A stretch of DNA of 64,000 nt from Paenibacillus sp. TCA20 (GTDB lineage Bacteria; Bacillota; Bacilli; Paenibacillales; Paenibacillaceae). Both the position numbers and the translations under genes were made by a program. Location: NCBI RefSeq assembly GCF_000732325.1, contig NZ_BBIW01000003.1, positions 310,001 to 374,000 on the forward strand. Reading direction: 5' to 3'. The notes beneath the pieces are model-generated. The model made no database searches. It was not told the DNA's origin and worked only from the letters and a program-made list of their open reading frames with translations. Positions 15,974-24,634 of this stretch are shown here, in pieces; position 1 is the first letter of the stretch; every line of letters begins with the position of its first letter.

Positions 15974-16791
15974 AGAATCTGTTCTCGGTGAATGGAACGG
16001 AATTCCCTGGGCGACATTCCGAATCTTGCCTTAAACACGCGATGGAAGTAAGTATAACTGTTAAAGCCGGAGGACTCCGCGACGTGTTCAAGTGACATCG
16101 GACTAAAAATAATGCGCTCCCGCGCCATATTTAACCGGATATCCAGCGTATATTGCATAATACTTGTATCAAATGCCTCCTTAAACAAATGAACAGCTCT
16201 CGAGACACTGATGCCGATGCTGGAAGCTACATCCTCCAGTTTAAACAGTGTAGAGGCATTCTCTACAATGTAATTTTTTATTTGATAAGCCAAATAGCTG
16301 GTTTGTGTCGTTATCGGATGCTCTGAGAGTAAACGATCAATTTCAAGGCATAATATGCGCATATAATAGCTTGGGATCTCCGGGAATGGATTTGCGATCC
16401 GGCGCTGTTCAAGCACGATTTGACGAAATAGGCTAAGTAGGCTTTCGGTCAGCTCGACCTTGATCCGCGTCGGACGTTTTTTTCTGTGCCACCATTCATC
16501 CGCCCAATCTCCAGTGAAAAAAATATGATAATCTCCACTTTCCACAAGGGAATTACCGGCACCATTCTCCTCATTGTCAATCTTGAGTTCATACGGTTCT
16601 GTCGGATGAAATAGCAGCAGATCACCTGATTCTATAAAGGTCATTTGGTCATCAACCCGGGCTCTGCACCTCCCATCGGTCTGAAGACGAAACAGATAAT
16701 TTTTGACTCCTTCGGGCTGTGAGAAATAGTAAGGCTTCCGGTGAAAAGAAAAGCCGGCTGTAAGAACTTGGCAGGATTGTTCAACTGACAT
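15970..16791 (-). CDS. AraC-family transcriptional regulator
   Basis: A 273-residue regulator. The N-terminal half is a cupin-like sensor region (MTFIESGDLLLFHP and nearby strands). The C-terminal 100 residues carry two HTH motifs: LEDVASSIGISVSRAVHLFKEAF, and LEHVAESSGFNSYTYFHRVFKARFGMSPREFR, the AraC signature. It is divergently transcribed from the oxidoreductase/ThuA operon with about 145 nt between them, so it probably controls that operon in response to a sugar-like ligand. AAGGAG lies 9 nt before the ATG. Ligand and target sites were not identified. Confidence 0.88.
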   Translation of the reverse strand: MSVEQSCQVLTAGFSFHRKPYYFSQPEGVKNYLFRLQTDGRCRARVDDQMTFIESGDLLLFHPTEPYELKIDNEENGAGNSLVESGDYHIFFTGDWADEWWHRKKRPTRIKVELTESLLSLFRQIVLEQRRIANPFPEIPSYYMRILCLEIDRLLSEHPITTQTSYLAYQIKNYIVENASTLFKLEDVASSIGISVSRAVHLFKEAFDTSIMQYTLDIRLNMARERIIFSPMSLEHVAESSGFNSYTYFHRVFKARFGMSPREFRSIHREQIL

Positions 16792-16937
16792 AACTACTGA
16801 CTCCTTGAAATAAAAATATTGACCAGATTGTTCATGTTTTGATCATATACTTCATTTTAATTTATAAACGAATCGAATACTATAGTACCAGTTAAGAATT
16901 ACCTTAAAGGTCAATCACCAGAGGAGTGACAGGATCA

Positions 16938-18029
16938 GTGGATAAAATGAAGGCAGGCATTATCGGGTGCGGAAATATCAGCAGCATATACCTCACGAAC
17001 CTGAAAAAGAGTCCTGTAATTGAAGTAGTAGCGGTAGCGGATATCATTATGGAACGCGCCGAAGCGAGAGCAGCCGAGTTCGGTATAGCAAACGCTTACA
17101 CCGTTGACGAGCTTTTGCAGAATGATGAAATTGAGCTTGTATTAAATTTGACGGTACCCGGCAGTCATGCCGTAACCAATATAGCTGCACTAGAGGCAGG
17201 TAAGCACGTATACGGCGAGAAACCATTCACCATCTCTCTTGAGGATGGCCGCAGAGTGCTTGAGCTGGCAGAAGAAAAAGGGCTTTATGTTGGAACCGCC
17301 CCAGATACTTTCTTGGGATCGGGTATTCAGACTGCAATCAAAGCCATTCAAGACGGAGTCATTGGAAGACCGGTATCTGCAACCGCCTTTTTCATGGGGG
17401 GCGGGCCTGAGTCCTGGCATCCTGATCCGGAATTTTTCTATGCCTACGGCGGAGGACCAATGCTGGATATGGGACCGTATTATTTGACAGCACTCGTTAA
17501 GCTCTTAGGACCGATTCGCAGGGTAAGCGCTTCAACCGGAGTTCAAATTCCAGACCGTGTCGTTGGATCCGGTCCGAAGCAAGGGCAGAAACTTCAGGTA
17601 CAAACGCCTACCCATCTGGCCGGAACCATGGATTTCGCCAATGGAGTGATTGGGACGATGATCGCAAGCTTTGATGTTCGCGCAGGTTCCGGACTGCCGC
17701 TGATTGAAATTCATGGAACAGAAGGCACGCTGCAGGTACCCGATCCAAACTTCTTTAACGGCGATGTTAAAGTGAAGCGAATTGGATCAGATGCTTGGGA
17801 AGTGATCCAGCCAGTAACGGCCAGTGAGCAGAATGAGCGTGGTCTCGGTTTGAACCAGATGGTAGAAGCGATCCGTGGCGGAAGCGAGGCAGAAGCGAGT
17901 GGTAAGCTTGGATACCATGTGCTTGAAGCGATGCATGCGTTTGAGCGCTCTTCAATTGAAGGCAGACATGTACTGCTGGAGAGCACGACGCAGGTTTACA
18001 AGAAACCTGAGCTTGTTTCCAACAACTGA
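16938..18029 (+). CDS. Gfo/Idh/MocA-family oxidoreductase, operon gene 1
   Basis: About 363 residues, NAD(P)-dependent. The Rossmann motif is GIIGCGNISSIYL, with the catalytic EKP-containing GEKPFTISLEDGRR near residue 95. The C-terminal domain has YAYGGGPMLDMGPYYLTAL, typical of the family, where Asp and Tyr line the active site. It probably oxidises a hydroxyl of a sugar or inositol. Start choice is uncertain: GTG at 16938 has GAGGAG 11 nt upstream, ATG at 16947 lacks a close site, and GTG at 16926 overlaps the ribosome site. It is the first gene of a four-gene operon divergent from the AraC regulator. Confidence 0.88.
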   Translation: MDKMKAGIIGCGNISSIYLTNLKKSPVIEVVAVADIIMERAEARAAEFGIANAYTVDELLQNDEIELVLNLTVPGSHAVTNIAALEAGKHVYGEKPFTISLEDGRRVLELAEEKGLYVGTAPDTFLGSGIQTAIKAIQDGVIGRPVSATAFFMGGGPESWHPDPEFFYAYGGGPMLDMGPYYLTALVKLLGPIRRVSASTGVQIPDRVVGSGPKQGQKLQVQTPTHLAGTMDFANGVIGTMIASFDVRAGSGLPLIEIHGTEGTLQVPDPNFFNGDVKVKRIGSDAWEVIQPVTASEQNERGLGLNQMVEAIRGGSEAEASGKLGYHVLEAMHAFERSSIEGRHVLLESTTQVYKKPELVSNN

Positions 18030-18085
18030 TTAAGACTTACTAAGCATACACCTAAATTAACTAGCTGCAAGCGGAGGTAAAGTTC

Positions 18086-19168
18086 ATGACCCAAACATTA
18101 AAAGTAGCTATTATCGGCTGCGGTGGTATCGCAAACGGTAAACATATGCCATCTCTTTCTAAACAAAAGAATGCTGAAATGGTTGCATTCTGTGACATTG
18201 TTGAATCCCGTGCAGAGGAAGCAGCAAGCAAATTTGGTGCCGAGGGAGCTAAAGTATACACAGACTATCAAGAGCTCCTTAAGGATAAGAGCATTGATAT
18301 CGTCCATGTGTGTACGCCAAACGATTCCCACTCGGTTATTACTGTGGCGGCTCTAGAAGCAGGTAAGCATGTCATGTGTGAGAAGCCGATGGCCAAAACT
18401 TCGGAGCAGGCCCTGGAAATGATCGAGGCGGCAAAACGGACGGGCAAAAAACTGTCCATCGCTTACCAGAACCGTTTCCGCAATGACAGTCTGTATTTGA
18501 AGGAGCTTATAGAAACCGGAGAACTCGGGGATATCTACTATGGCAAAGCGATTGCACTTCGGCGCCGCGGTGTTCCTACTTGGGGCGTATTCCTTGACGA
18601 AGAGAAGCAAGGCGGCGGACCTTTGATTGATATCGGCACCCATGCGCTTGACCTAACCTTATGGCTGATGGATAACTACAAACCTAAGAGTGTAATGGGC
18701 TCTGTATTCCATAAGCTTAGCGGACGGGAAAATGCAGCCAATGCATTTGGTCCTTGGAATCCGGAGGAGTTTAATGTGGAGGATTCAGCCTTTGGCTTTG
18801 TGACAATGGAGAACGGGGCTACCATTCAGGTGGAAGCGAGCTGGGCTCTTAATGTGGTGGAGACGGGCGAGGCACAGACTCTTCTTGCAGGGACAGAAGG
18901 CGGAGCGGATATGAAGAACGGTCTTCGTTTGAATGGTGAGAAATTAAGCAGACTGTATGAACAGAATATCGATCTTAATGCCGGCGGTGTTGCCTTTTTT
19001 GCAGGCGAGAGTGAGAGTGACGCGGATCGGGAAGCTAGAATGTGGATCGAGGCGATTCTTGAAGATAAGGAACCTCTTGTTAAACCAGAGCAGGCTTACG
19101 TCGTAACTCAAATACTTGAAGCGATCTATGAATCAGCACGTACTGGAAAAGCGGTATATTTCGAGTAA
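18086..19168 (+). CDS. Gfo/Idh/MocA-family oxidoreductase, operon gene 2
   Basis: A 360-residue paralogue of the preceding gene. It has Rossmann VAIIGCGGIANGKHMPSL, VCTPNDSHSVITVAALEAGKHVMCEKPM (catalytic Lys in EKP), and the substrate-site segment GGGPLIDIGTHALDLTLWLM containing the conserved Asp/His pair. GGAGG lies nine bases upstream of the ATG. Two oxidoreductases in one operon fit a pathway in which a sugar is first oxidised to a keto form and the product is later reduced or a second hydroxyl is oxidised. The specific sugar is unknown. Confidence 0.9.
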   Translation: MTQTLKVAIIGCGGIANGKHMPSLSKQKNAEMVAFCDIVESRAEEAASKFGAEGAKVYTDYQELLKDKSIDIVHVCTPNDSHSVITVAALEAGKHVMCEKPMAKTSEQALEMIEAAKRTGKKLSIAYQNRFRNDSLYLKELIETGELGDIYYGKAIALRRRGVPTWGVFLDEEKQGGGPLIDIGTHALDLTLWLMDNYKPKSVMGSVFHKLSGRENAANAFGPWNPEEFNVEDSAFGFVTMENGATIQVEASWALNVVETGEAQTLLAGTEGGADMKNGLRLNGEKLSRLYEQNIDLNAGGVAFFAGESESDADREARMWIEAILEDKEPLVKPEQAYVVTQILEAIYESARTGKAVYFE

Positions 19169-19251
19169 TAAGCAAAACTTCCTTATTCATTTAGAAGCAG
19201 CAGTTTAAATATAGTTGAAGTACTCATTACAATACAGGAGGGATTTAGTTT

Positions 19252-20220
19252 ATGAAATTAGGCGTATTTGCAGTTCTATTCGGTGGTCGTAAGTTTGAGG
19301 ATGCATTAGATTATATCGCTTCCAAAGGTCTAGGTGCGATAGAGATTGGTACAGGAGGGCATCCGGGCAATGCTCATTGCAAACCGGCTGAGCTTCTGGA
19401 GAATGAAACGGCATTGAAAGAATTCAAGAAGGCAGTTGAATCTCGTGGTTTGATCATTAGTGCGCTCAGCTGTCACGGTAACCCGCTACATCCGCAAAAA
19501 GAGATTGCTAAGAAGTTCCATGATGATTTTGTTAACACAGTGAAGCTTGCTGAGAAGCTCGAAGTACCTGTTGTTAACACGTTCTCAGGCCTGCCTGGTG
19601 ATCATGAGGATGCGAAATATCCGAACTGGCCTGTCGCTCCGTGGCCAAATGATTTCCAGGAAGTATTGAAATGGCAATGGGAGAATAAACTGATACCATA
19701 CTGGACGGAATGGGGTAAGTTCGCTTCTGATCACAATGTAAAAATCGGCCTTGAACTGCACGGCGGATTCTCGGTTCATACGCCAGCTACACTGCTTAAA
19801 TTGCGCGAGGCAGCGGGTGAAGTGATCGGGGCAAACCTAGATCCTTCTCACATGTGGTGGCAAGGTATTGATCCTGTGGAATCCATCAAAATTTTGGGTC
19901 GTGAAGGAGCGATTCACCATTTCCATGCCAAGGATACAACGATTGATCCTGTTAACGTAAATATGTATGGTCTTACGGATATGCAGGATTATACAAATAT
20001 GCAAACCCGCGCATGGCAATTCCGCACCGTCGGATTTGGTCATGATATCAAAACCTGGGCAGATATTATCAGTGCCCTGCGACTTGTCGGATATGATTAT
20101 GTTGTAAGTATTGAACATGAAGACGGACTGATGTCCGTTGAGGAAGGTTTCTCAAAAGCCGTCCACAATCTCAAGCAAGTACTTATTGAAGAACCGCTTG
20201 GCGATATGTGGTGGGTCTAA
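19252..20220 (+). CDS. sugar phosphate isomerase/epimerase-like TIM barrel
   Basis: A 322-residue xylose-isomerase-like TIM barrel (AP endonuclease 2 superfamily). The metal-site residues are visible: Glu in IGLELHGGF, Asp/His in GANLDPSHMWW, His in IHHFHAKDT, and Glu in VVSIEHED. This superfamily epimerises, isomerises or dehydrates sugars and inosose, and includes lyases acting on 3-keto-glycosides. With two Gfo/Idh/MocA enzymes and a ThuA-like protein next to it, action on an oxidised sugar is the best inference. GGAGGG precedes the ATG. Confidence 0.88.
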   Translation: MKLGVFAVLFGGRKFEDALDYIASKGLGAIEIGTGGHPGNAHCKPAELLENETALKEFKKAVESRGLIISALSCHGNPLHPQKEIAKKFHDDFVNTVKLAEKLEVPVVNTFSGLPGDHEDAKYPNWPVAPWPNDFQEVLKWQWENKLIPYWTEWGKFASDHNVKIGLELHGGFSVHTPATLLKLREAAGEVIGANLDPSHMWWQGIDPVESIKILGREGAIHHFHAKDTTIDPVNVNMYGLTDMQDYTNMQTRAWQFRTVGFGHDIKTWADIISALRLVGYDYVVSIEHEDGLMSVEEGFSKAVHNLKQVLIEEPLGDMWWV

Positions 20221-20241
20221 CATCAACAGGGGGAAATAAGA

Positions 20242-20970
20242 ATGATTAACGTCACGATCTGGAATGAATTTGTTCACGAAAAAATTCATGATGAGGTTAG
20301 AGAAGTATACCCGGAAGGCATTCACAAAGCGCTTGCTGATGGTCTTTCAGGAGAAGGATATGCGATTCGTACAGCTACTCTAGATGAGCCGGAGCATGGT
20401 TTAACGGATGAGGTCTTGAATACGACGGATGTATTAATCTGGTGGGGTCATATGGCTCATGACAGAGTAAGCGACGAAATCGTAAGCAAGGTTGTGAAGA
20501 GAGTATTAAATGGTATGGGGTTTGTTGTTCTTCATTCGGGACATTTCTCCAAACCGTTCAAAGAGCTGATGGGTACTTCCTGTGACCTGAAGTGGCGGGA
20601 AGCTGGGGAACAAGAAATTATATGGACTGTAAATCCGAGTCATCCGATTGCAGAAGGAATCGACAGCCATATCATATTGGAACATGAAGAAATGTATGGT
20701 GAATTCTTTGATATTCCAACGCCGGATGAGCTTGTATTCTTGAGTAATTTTCAGGGCGGAGAAGTGTTTAGAAGCGGATGTACGTTCAAACGAGGTGAAG
20801 GTAAGATCTTCTACTTCAGACCAGGACATGAAACGTATCCAACGTACTACCGTCCGGAGATTCTAAGAGTGATCAGCAATTCCATTCGATGGGCTTATCC
20901 TCTTCATCATACCAAACCGGTATTTGGTAACAGCGAACCGGTCAGAGCATTAGGTAACGTGCTTGTATAA
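20242..20970 (+). CDS. ThuA-like (trehalose utilisation) domain protein
   Basis: A 242-residue protein of the ThuA-like class I glutamine-amidotransferase fold. Typical parts are [15 protein letters not shown] start, [37 protein letters not shown], and [25 protein letters not shown] near the end. ThuA was named from trehalose catabolism in rhizobia, where it acts with the ThuB oxidoreductase. Here it closes an operon with two oxidoreductases of the ThuB-like superfamily. Its reaction is not established. A terminator follows. Confidence 0.87.
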   Translation: MINVTIWNEFVHEKIHDEVREVYPEGIHKALADGLSGEGYAIRTATLDEPEHGLTDEVLNTTDVLIWWGHMAHDRVSDEIVSKVVKRVLNGMGFVVLHSGHFSKPFKELMGTSCDLKWREAGEQEIIWTVNPSHPIAEGIDSHIILEHEEMYGEFFDIPTPDELVFLSNFQGGEVFRSGCTFKRGEGKIFYFRPGHETYPTYYRPEILRVISNSIRWAYPLHHTKPVFGNSEPVRALGNVLV

Positions 20971-20985
20971 GCGAATTTCAACAAT

Positions 20986-21028
20986 AATACCATGGACTTA
21001 CATCTAAGTGAGTCCATGGTATTTTTAA
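20986..21028 (+). terminator. terminator of the oxidoreductase/ThuA operon
   Basis: AATACCATGGACT (20986-20998) pairs perfectly over 13 bp with AGTCCATGGTATT (21011-21023), followed by TTT. It is a strong Rho-independent terminator. Confidence 0.92.
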
Positions 21029-21072
21029 AATTATATAGGTACAAAGAACTGGTTATTCAAATATCAGCGTGA

Positions 21073-21147
21073 TATAATAGAAATGCTTATGAATCCTGAT
21101 CTTAAAGCCTTCTAAAGTGTGTGGACTGTCTTTGGATGGTCTTTTTT
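21073..21147 (+). other. possible short transcript: -10 box to terminator hairpin
   Basis: TATAAT (21073-21078) lies about 50 nt before a hairpin (GACTGTC/GATGGTC, two G-U pairs) followed by six T. The 7-codon ORF MNPDLKAF between them has no strong ribosome site. It may be a small RNA or chance. The rest of the gap to 21327 holds AT-rich DNA with the HxlR promoter region. Confidence 0.3.
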
Positions 21148-21327
21148 AATTGAAGCGGTTGACTGATTTCACAATTGGGTCATTAGCTTCATTTTTGGTT
21201 AATGGTTATAGTATACTTCATGGGATATGGTATAGTTTCTTTCCATACACCAAGAAATGTGCTATTATGATATGTACTAACTAATTGTAAGTTTGTGTTG
21301 ATGGAAATATTTAAAGAGGTGAATATA

Positions 21328-21645
21328 ATGGAAGGTCAACATCTGAAGATGTGTCCAAGATTTGAGTCGGCCTTTTCATTCCTGGGCAAACGATGGAATG
21401 GTCTCATTATTCAAACATTGATGGATGGTCCTAAACGATTTAAGGATATTTCGAATCTCATACCTCAAATGAGTGATAAAATGCTGTCAGAGCGAATGAA
21501 GGATCTGGAGAGCGAAGGAATCTTAATAAGACACGTATATCCGGAGACACCCGTCAGAATTGAATACGAGCTTACCGACAAAGGGAAAGCACTCCAGCCT
21601 GTAATGCAGGGAATTCAGCAGTGGGCGGAGCAATGGGTTGAATAG
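21328..21645 (+). CDS. HxlR-family transcriptional regulator
   Basis: A 105-residue winged-helix regulator of the HxlR/YtcD type. It has the conserved cysteine at MCPRFESAFSFLGKRWN, GLIIQTLMDGPKRFKDISNLIP as the HTH, and the wing IRIEYELTDKGKAL with MSERMKDLESEGIL nearby. Such proteins often sense aldehydes or oxidants through the conserved Cys. The ATG at 21328 is chosen because AGAGGTG lies 7 nt upstream. An earlier ATG adds 11 unsupported residues. It is followed 51 nt later by a FAD-binding oxidoreductase gene, which it may regulate. Confidence 0.9.
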   Translation: MEGQHLKMCPRFESAFSFLGKRWNGLIIQTLMDGPKRFKDISNLIPQMSDKMLSERMKDLESEGILIRHVYPETPVRIEYELTDKGKALQPVMQGIQQWAEQWVE

Positions 21646-21696
21646 CCGAAGCTAGGCTCGTGGCGTCATGAATCTTGTGTGGAGAGGATGAAACTC

Positions 21697-22260
21697 ATGG
21701 CAGATATAATTGTTGTTGGTGCAGGTCCTGCAGGAGGCAGTGCAGCTATTTTTGCGGCTAAGGCAGGCAAAGAAACGATCGTTCTTGACAGCGGTGCAAG
21801 TATGACAAAGCGCGCCTGGATGGAGAACCATTATGGAACAGAGGGCATATCAGGTCCGGATCTGTTAACATCAGGCAGAAAGCAGGCAGAGAAGTTTGGC
21901 GCTGTTTTCTACGATGAGAAGGTGACCTCGATCACCTCCGAGGATGGTCAGGTCAGGCTTACAACAGAATCAGGTAAAGAATACACGGCACTGCACGTAA
22001 TTCTGACCACCGGTGCTAATCCTGAACTGGCCGCAAATAGTGGGATCCGTATGATTGAAGGACGTGAGCCAAGAATAAAATCGGTTATTGAGGTGGATCG
22101 TCTCGGCAGAACAAGTATGCCAAATGTCTGGGCTGCTGGAGTCATTGCTGGAGTCAGTGTCCATACCATCGTGACATCCGGTGACGGAGCAAGAGTGGCC
22201 ATTGAGGTGCTCAGTGAGCTTAACGGTGAACGGTATGTTGACCACGATATACTTAAGTAA
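21697..22260 (+). CDS. short FAD-dependent oxidoreductase (thioredoxin-reductase-like, NADPH domain missing)
   Basis: A 187-residue protein with the FAD Rossmann motif IIVVGAGPAGGSAAIFAA near its start and the C-terminal FAD segment MPNVWAAGVIAGVSVHT. The thioredoxin reductase family is normally about 310 residues, with a central NADPH domain and a redox CxxC. Both are absent here, so this is a compact FAD-only variant. It is probably a flavoprotein needing a separate electron donor, or a non-redox FAD binder. ATG at 21697 is preferred because GAGAGG lies nine bases upstream. It follows the HxlR regulator and ends before a terminator. Confidence 0.8.
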   Translation: MADIIVVGAGPAGGSAAIFAAKAGKETIVLDSGASMTKRAWMENHYGTEGISGPDLLTSGRKQAEKFGAVFYDEKVTSITSEDGQVRLTTESGKEYTALHVILTTGANPELAANSGIRMIEGREPRIKSVIEVDRLGRTSMPNVWAAGVIAGVSVHTIVTSGDGARVAIEVLSELNGERYVDHDILK

Positions 22261-22268
22261 TGACTTCA

Positions 22269-22307
22269 AACTCTTTATTTTTCTGAAGAAAGATAAAGGG
22301 TTTTTTT
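22269..22307 (+). terminator. terminator after the FAD protein
   Basis: A 15-bp stem (AACTCTTTATTTTTC with AGAAAGATAAAGGGTT, G-U pairs included) with a 3-nt loop is followed by seven T. Confidence 0.85.
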
Positions 22308-22420
22308 ATTAGCACTTGAGGTATGATCTTCGTATTTATTTGTCGTCCTTGCACAAGTCAGTGCTTTTCGTAGTATAATTGCAGAAAGGTCCTAAAAGGC
22401 TTAAAAGGAGGGCGATCTAC

Positions 22421-23128
22421 TTGAACAAAATCGTCGTATCTCGTAAAGTGAATTACTTTCAACAAGATGTTGCCGAGCTTGAGCAAGCATCCCTCCGCGT
22501 TCAGTCGATCTATGAGAAGGCAGCCAGAATGGTGAAACAGTACTTTTCTCCAGCAGCTGCTGAGAAGCTTGAAGCAACAGTCCTGTCCCAGCGCTCATAC
22601 TTTCAAAAGTGGATACACACGAGCAAAGGATGGAAATTCATTGGAAGTGAATATCAGAATGAACAAGCAGAAGCCCGTCCCCCATTAGCTGATCTGAAAA
22701 CGGATACAAGCATGGGCGAGTCTACAGCTGTATCGACCAAACGTGGCGGAACTTTTGCGAGCTTAATTCTACAGGCATTCATATGGTCTCAGTATGAAGA
22801 GATTCAATTGTTTCATCCGTTTCTGGGAGATGAATCCTTTTATACGGGAGAAGAGATGGATGTCATTGCTGCTTACTTTGTGCCGACTTATTTGACGGAG
22901 AGACCGCTGTATGAGAGTGGAATCCAGTATCGAAGAAGAGATTACGGAGTTACGATCTTCCAAGAGGATGTACCAGCTCCGTCTGTCGTATTTGATTCAG
23001 AGTGGGGAACGATGGAAGGTAAGCTTATGACAGGAGTTTATGTGTCAGGTCTGCAATTTAAGGGACTTGGTCCTTATTTAAAAAATATGAGCGGTAACCG
23101 AATATATATGCAGGCAGCAGTTCAGTAG
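22421..23128 (+). CDS. protein of unknown function (235 aa)
   Basis: Initiated at TTG 22421 with AAGGAGGG upstream. It has an alpha-helical N-terminal third (about residues 10-65, heptad-like AELEQASLRVQSIYEKAARMVKQ), a polar middle and a C-terminal beta-rich part. There is no signal peptide, no transmembrane segment and no motif that I recognise. An in-frame extension upstream to 22379 has no ribosome site. It appears monocistronic, with a terminator 25 nt after the stop. Confidence 0.75.
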   Translation: MNKIVVSRKVNYFQQDVAELEQASLRVQSIYEKAARMVKQYFSPAAAEKLEATVLSQRSYFQKWIHTSKGWKFIGSEYQNEQAEARPPLADLKTDTSMGESTAVSTKRGGTFASLILQAFIWSQYEEIQLFHPFLGDESFYTGEEMDVIAAYFVPTYLTERPLYESGIQYRRRDYGVTIFQEDVPAPSVVFDSEWGTMEGKLMTGVYVSGLQFKGLGPYLKNMSGNRIYMQAAVQ

Positions 23129-23153
23129 TAACATCATACTGGTCATATCAGAA

Positions 23154-23177
23154 GAGCCCAATCTTGGGCTTTTTTCT
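23154..23177 (+). terminator. terminator after the 235-aa unknown gene
   Basis: AGCCCA pairs with TGGGCT around a short AT-rich loop and is followed by six T. Confidence 0.8.
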
Positions 23178-23263
23178 ATTGGAGTTGAAGTTAAACACAA
23201 GATAATAGTATGCTATATAAATAGATTGTAGAATAATGCAAAAAAAAGTAAGGCGGTGATTGC

Positions 23264-23962
23264 ATGAAAGTGCGGTACTCATTTACAATTTCAGCAATAA
23301 TTCTACTCTTGTTCATATTTACGGGCTGCAGTTCGGTAGATAAAGGGACAAGCCTGGCGGAGGATCAAACGCCGGGAACTGTTGAACTCCGTGTAGAAGG
23401 TGGCAGCTACATACCGGCATTGACTCAACCTGTACAGATTAGAATTAATGAAGGACTTACAGTACATGATGCAATCGATCGTGTTGCTGAATTTAATGAA
23501 GGATCGAATGCCATTGCTTCCGTTGGCTCGTATGTATTAGATGAGTCTCTTGAGTGGAGATTAAAATTAAATGATGAGGATATTGGCTCCGATGCATGGG
23601 GAAATTCTTTAGATAGTAAAGATTCACTAATTCTATACATTCAACCTATTGCCAAGATTGAGAATATGGAGCCATCGGCTGTAACCTTAACGATTTATGG
23701 CGGGGTAAGTCAGCCGGATTTGCGGGGCTCCATTGCTAGTCTTTATTTTCCTAATTTGACCGTAAGAGATATTTTGGAGAAGAATGAGCGGATTCAACTG
23801 ACGGATAACAAACGATACGTTCATTCGATTGATGGTTATGTTCCGTTAATTACGGAAAGATGGAAAATTGAAGTGAACAATAAAGAGTTGATGGATAATG
23901 GACTGGATATGGTGCTTAGTCCGAGAGACGAAATAAGATTAGAGCTTGCTGAACGACAGTAG
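23264..23962 (+). CDS. lipoprotein with two DUF4430-like domains
   Basis: A 232-residue lipoprotein. Residues 1-21 are a signal peptide ending in a lipobox (LLFIFTGCSS, Cys about 22), so it should be anchored on the outer side of the membrane. Two similar beta-rich domains follow. Each has a xLTVxDxIxxxxx segment (GLTVHDAIDRV, and NLTVRDILEKN), a tyrosine-containing strand and a WxxxxN-type core, resembling DUF4430 cobalamin-binding-like domains. No ligand is established. A weak ribosome site (AAGGCGGTG) precedes the ATG. It is flanked by the unknown gene and the NirD-like gene. Confidence 0.8.
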   Translation: MKVRYSFTISAIILLLFIFTGCSSVDKGTSLAEDQTPGTVELRVEGGSYIPALTQPVQIRINEGLTVHDAIDRVAEFNEGSNAIASVGSYVLDESLEWRLKLNDEDIGSDAWGNSLDSKDSLILYIQPIAKIENMEPSAVTLTIYGGVSQPDLRGSIASLYFPNLTVRDILEKNERIQLTDNKRYVHSIDGYVPLITERWKIEVNNKELMDNGLDMVLSPRDEIRLELAERQ

Positions 23963-24170
23963 TCGGTGGCAGGCTTTTTTTGTCGATAACAAGACCTAAT
24001 GCATCTGTATTGGGAATATTCACACATTCAAATATCCTACCATGGTATCATTTTGAAATATTCGCCAAAATATGATTTTCATTTCAGAATCTTTAATTTA
24101 AAATAATAAAAGATGAATCAATCACTTTGAGACAAAGACATTACCGTATCTTGGAAAGAAGGGTTAACCT

Positions 24171-24554
24171 ATGGGTGTAATCAAGGGGAGAATGAAGGAA
24201 CAGCAGGTGCCTGTTAATGTATCAGAAGTTATAAAGGCCAAGGCTTATCCAGTAGGAGACGAGCGGGATTTCTATTCATTGATCGGACGTATGGTTACTC
24301 TACAGAATCGCGAAATTGGCGTGTTCAGGACAAGTGACGGTGGTCTGTTTGCTCTCGATAATGTAAGAATAAATCCAGAGGGAATCAGGCTCACGGAGGG
24401 CATTGTGTCTGGACATACGGTGTATGATCCTTCCGACGATTGGAAGGTTGATCTGGAAACGGGAGATGTCACAAGGGAAGCTAGTAATATAACCAAGGTG
24501 CCAGCTTATAGGGTGCATATCATGAAGAGCAAATTGTATATTGTGCTTGCTTAA
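24171..24554 (+). CDS. orphan NirD-like (Rieske-fold) protein
   Basis: A 127-residue Rieske-fold protein resembling nitrite reductase small subunit NirD: LQNREIGVFRTSDGGLFALDNVRINPEG, LTEGIVSGHTVYDPSDDWKVDLETGDV, and a closing strand ending in KLYIVLA. As in NirD, the Cys and His ligands of a [2Fe-2S] cluster are missing. NirD normally accompanies the large subunit NirB, but no NirB is visible within this window. It may be an orphan regulator or scaffold, or a relocated subunit. A terminator follows, shared with the convergent fnr gene. Confidence 0.75.
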   Translation: MGVIKGRMKEQQVPVNVSEVIKAKAYPVGDERDFYSLIGRMVTLQNREIGVFRTSDGGLFALDNVRINPEGIRLTEGIVSGHTVYDPSDDWKVDLETGDVTREASNITKVPAYRVHIMKSKLYIVLA

Positions 24555-24591
24555 AATGGGTGGTCTATTTCCATCTTCATATAAAAAAACG

Positions 24592-24630
24592 AAGCCGATC
24601 TTTCTCTAAATCAGAAGGTCGGCTTTTTGT
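24592..24630. terminator. bidirectional terminator between NirD-like gene and fnr
   Basis: AAGCCGATCTTTCT pairs with AGAAGGTCGGCTT. T-runs follow on the plus strand and A-runs precede (T on the minus), so it can end both convergent transcripts. Confidence 0.88.
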
Positions 24631-24634
24631 CTTG

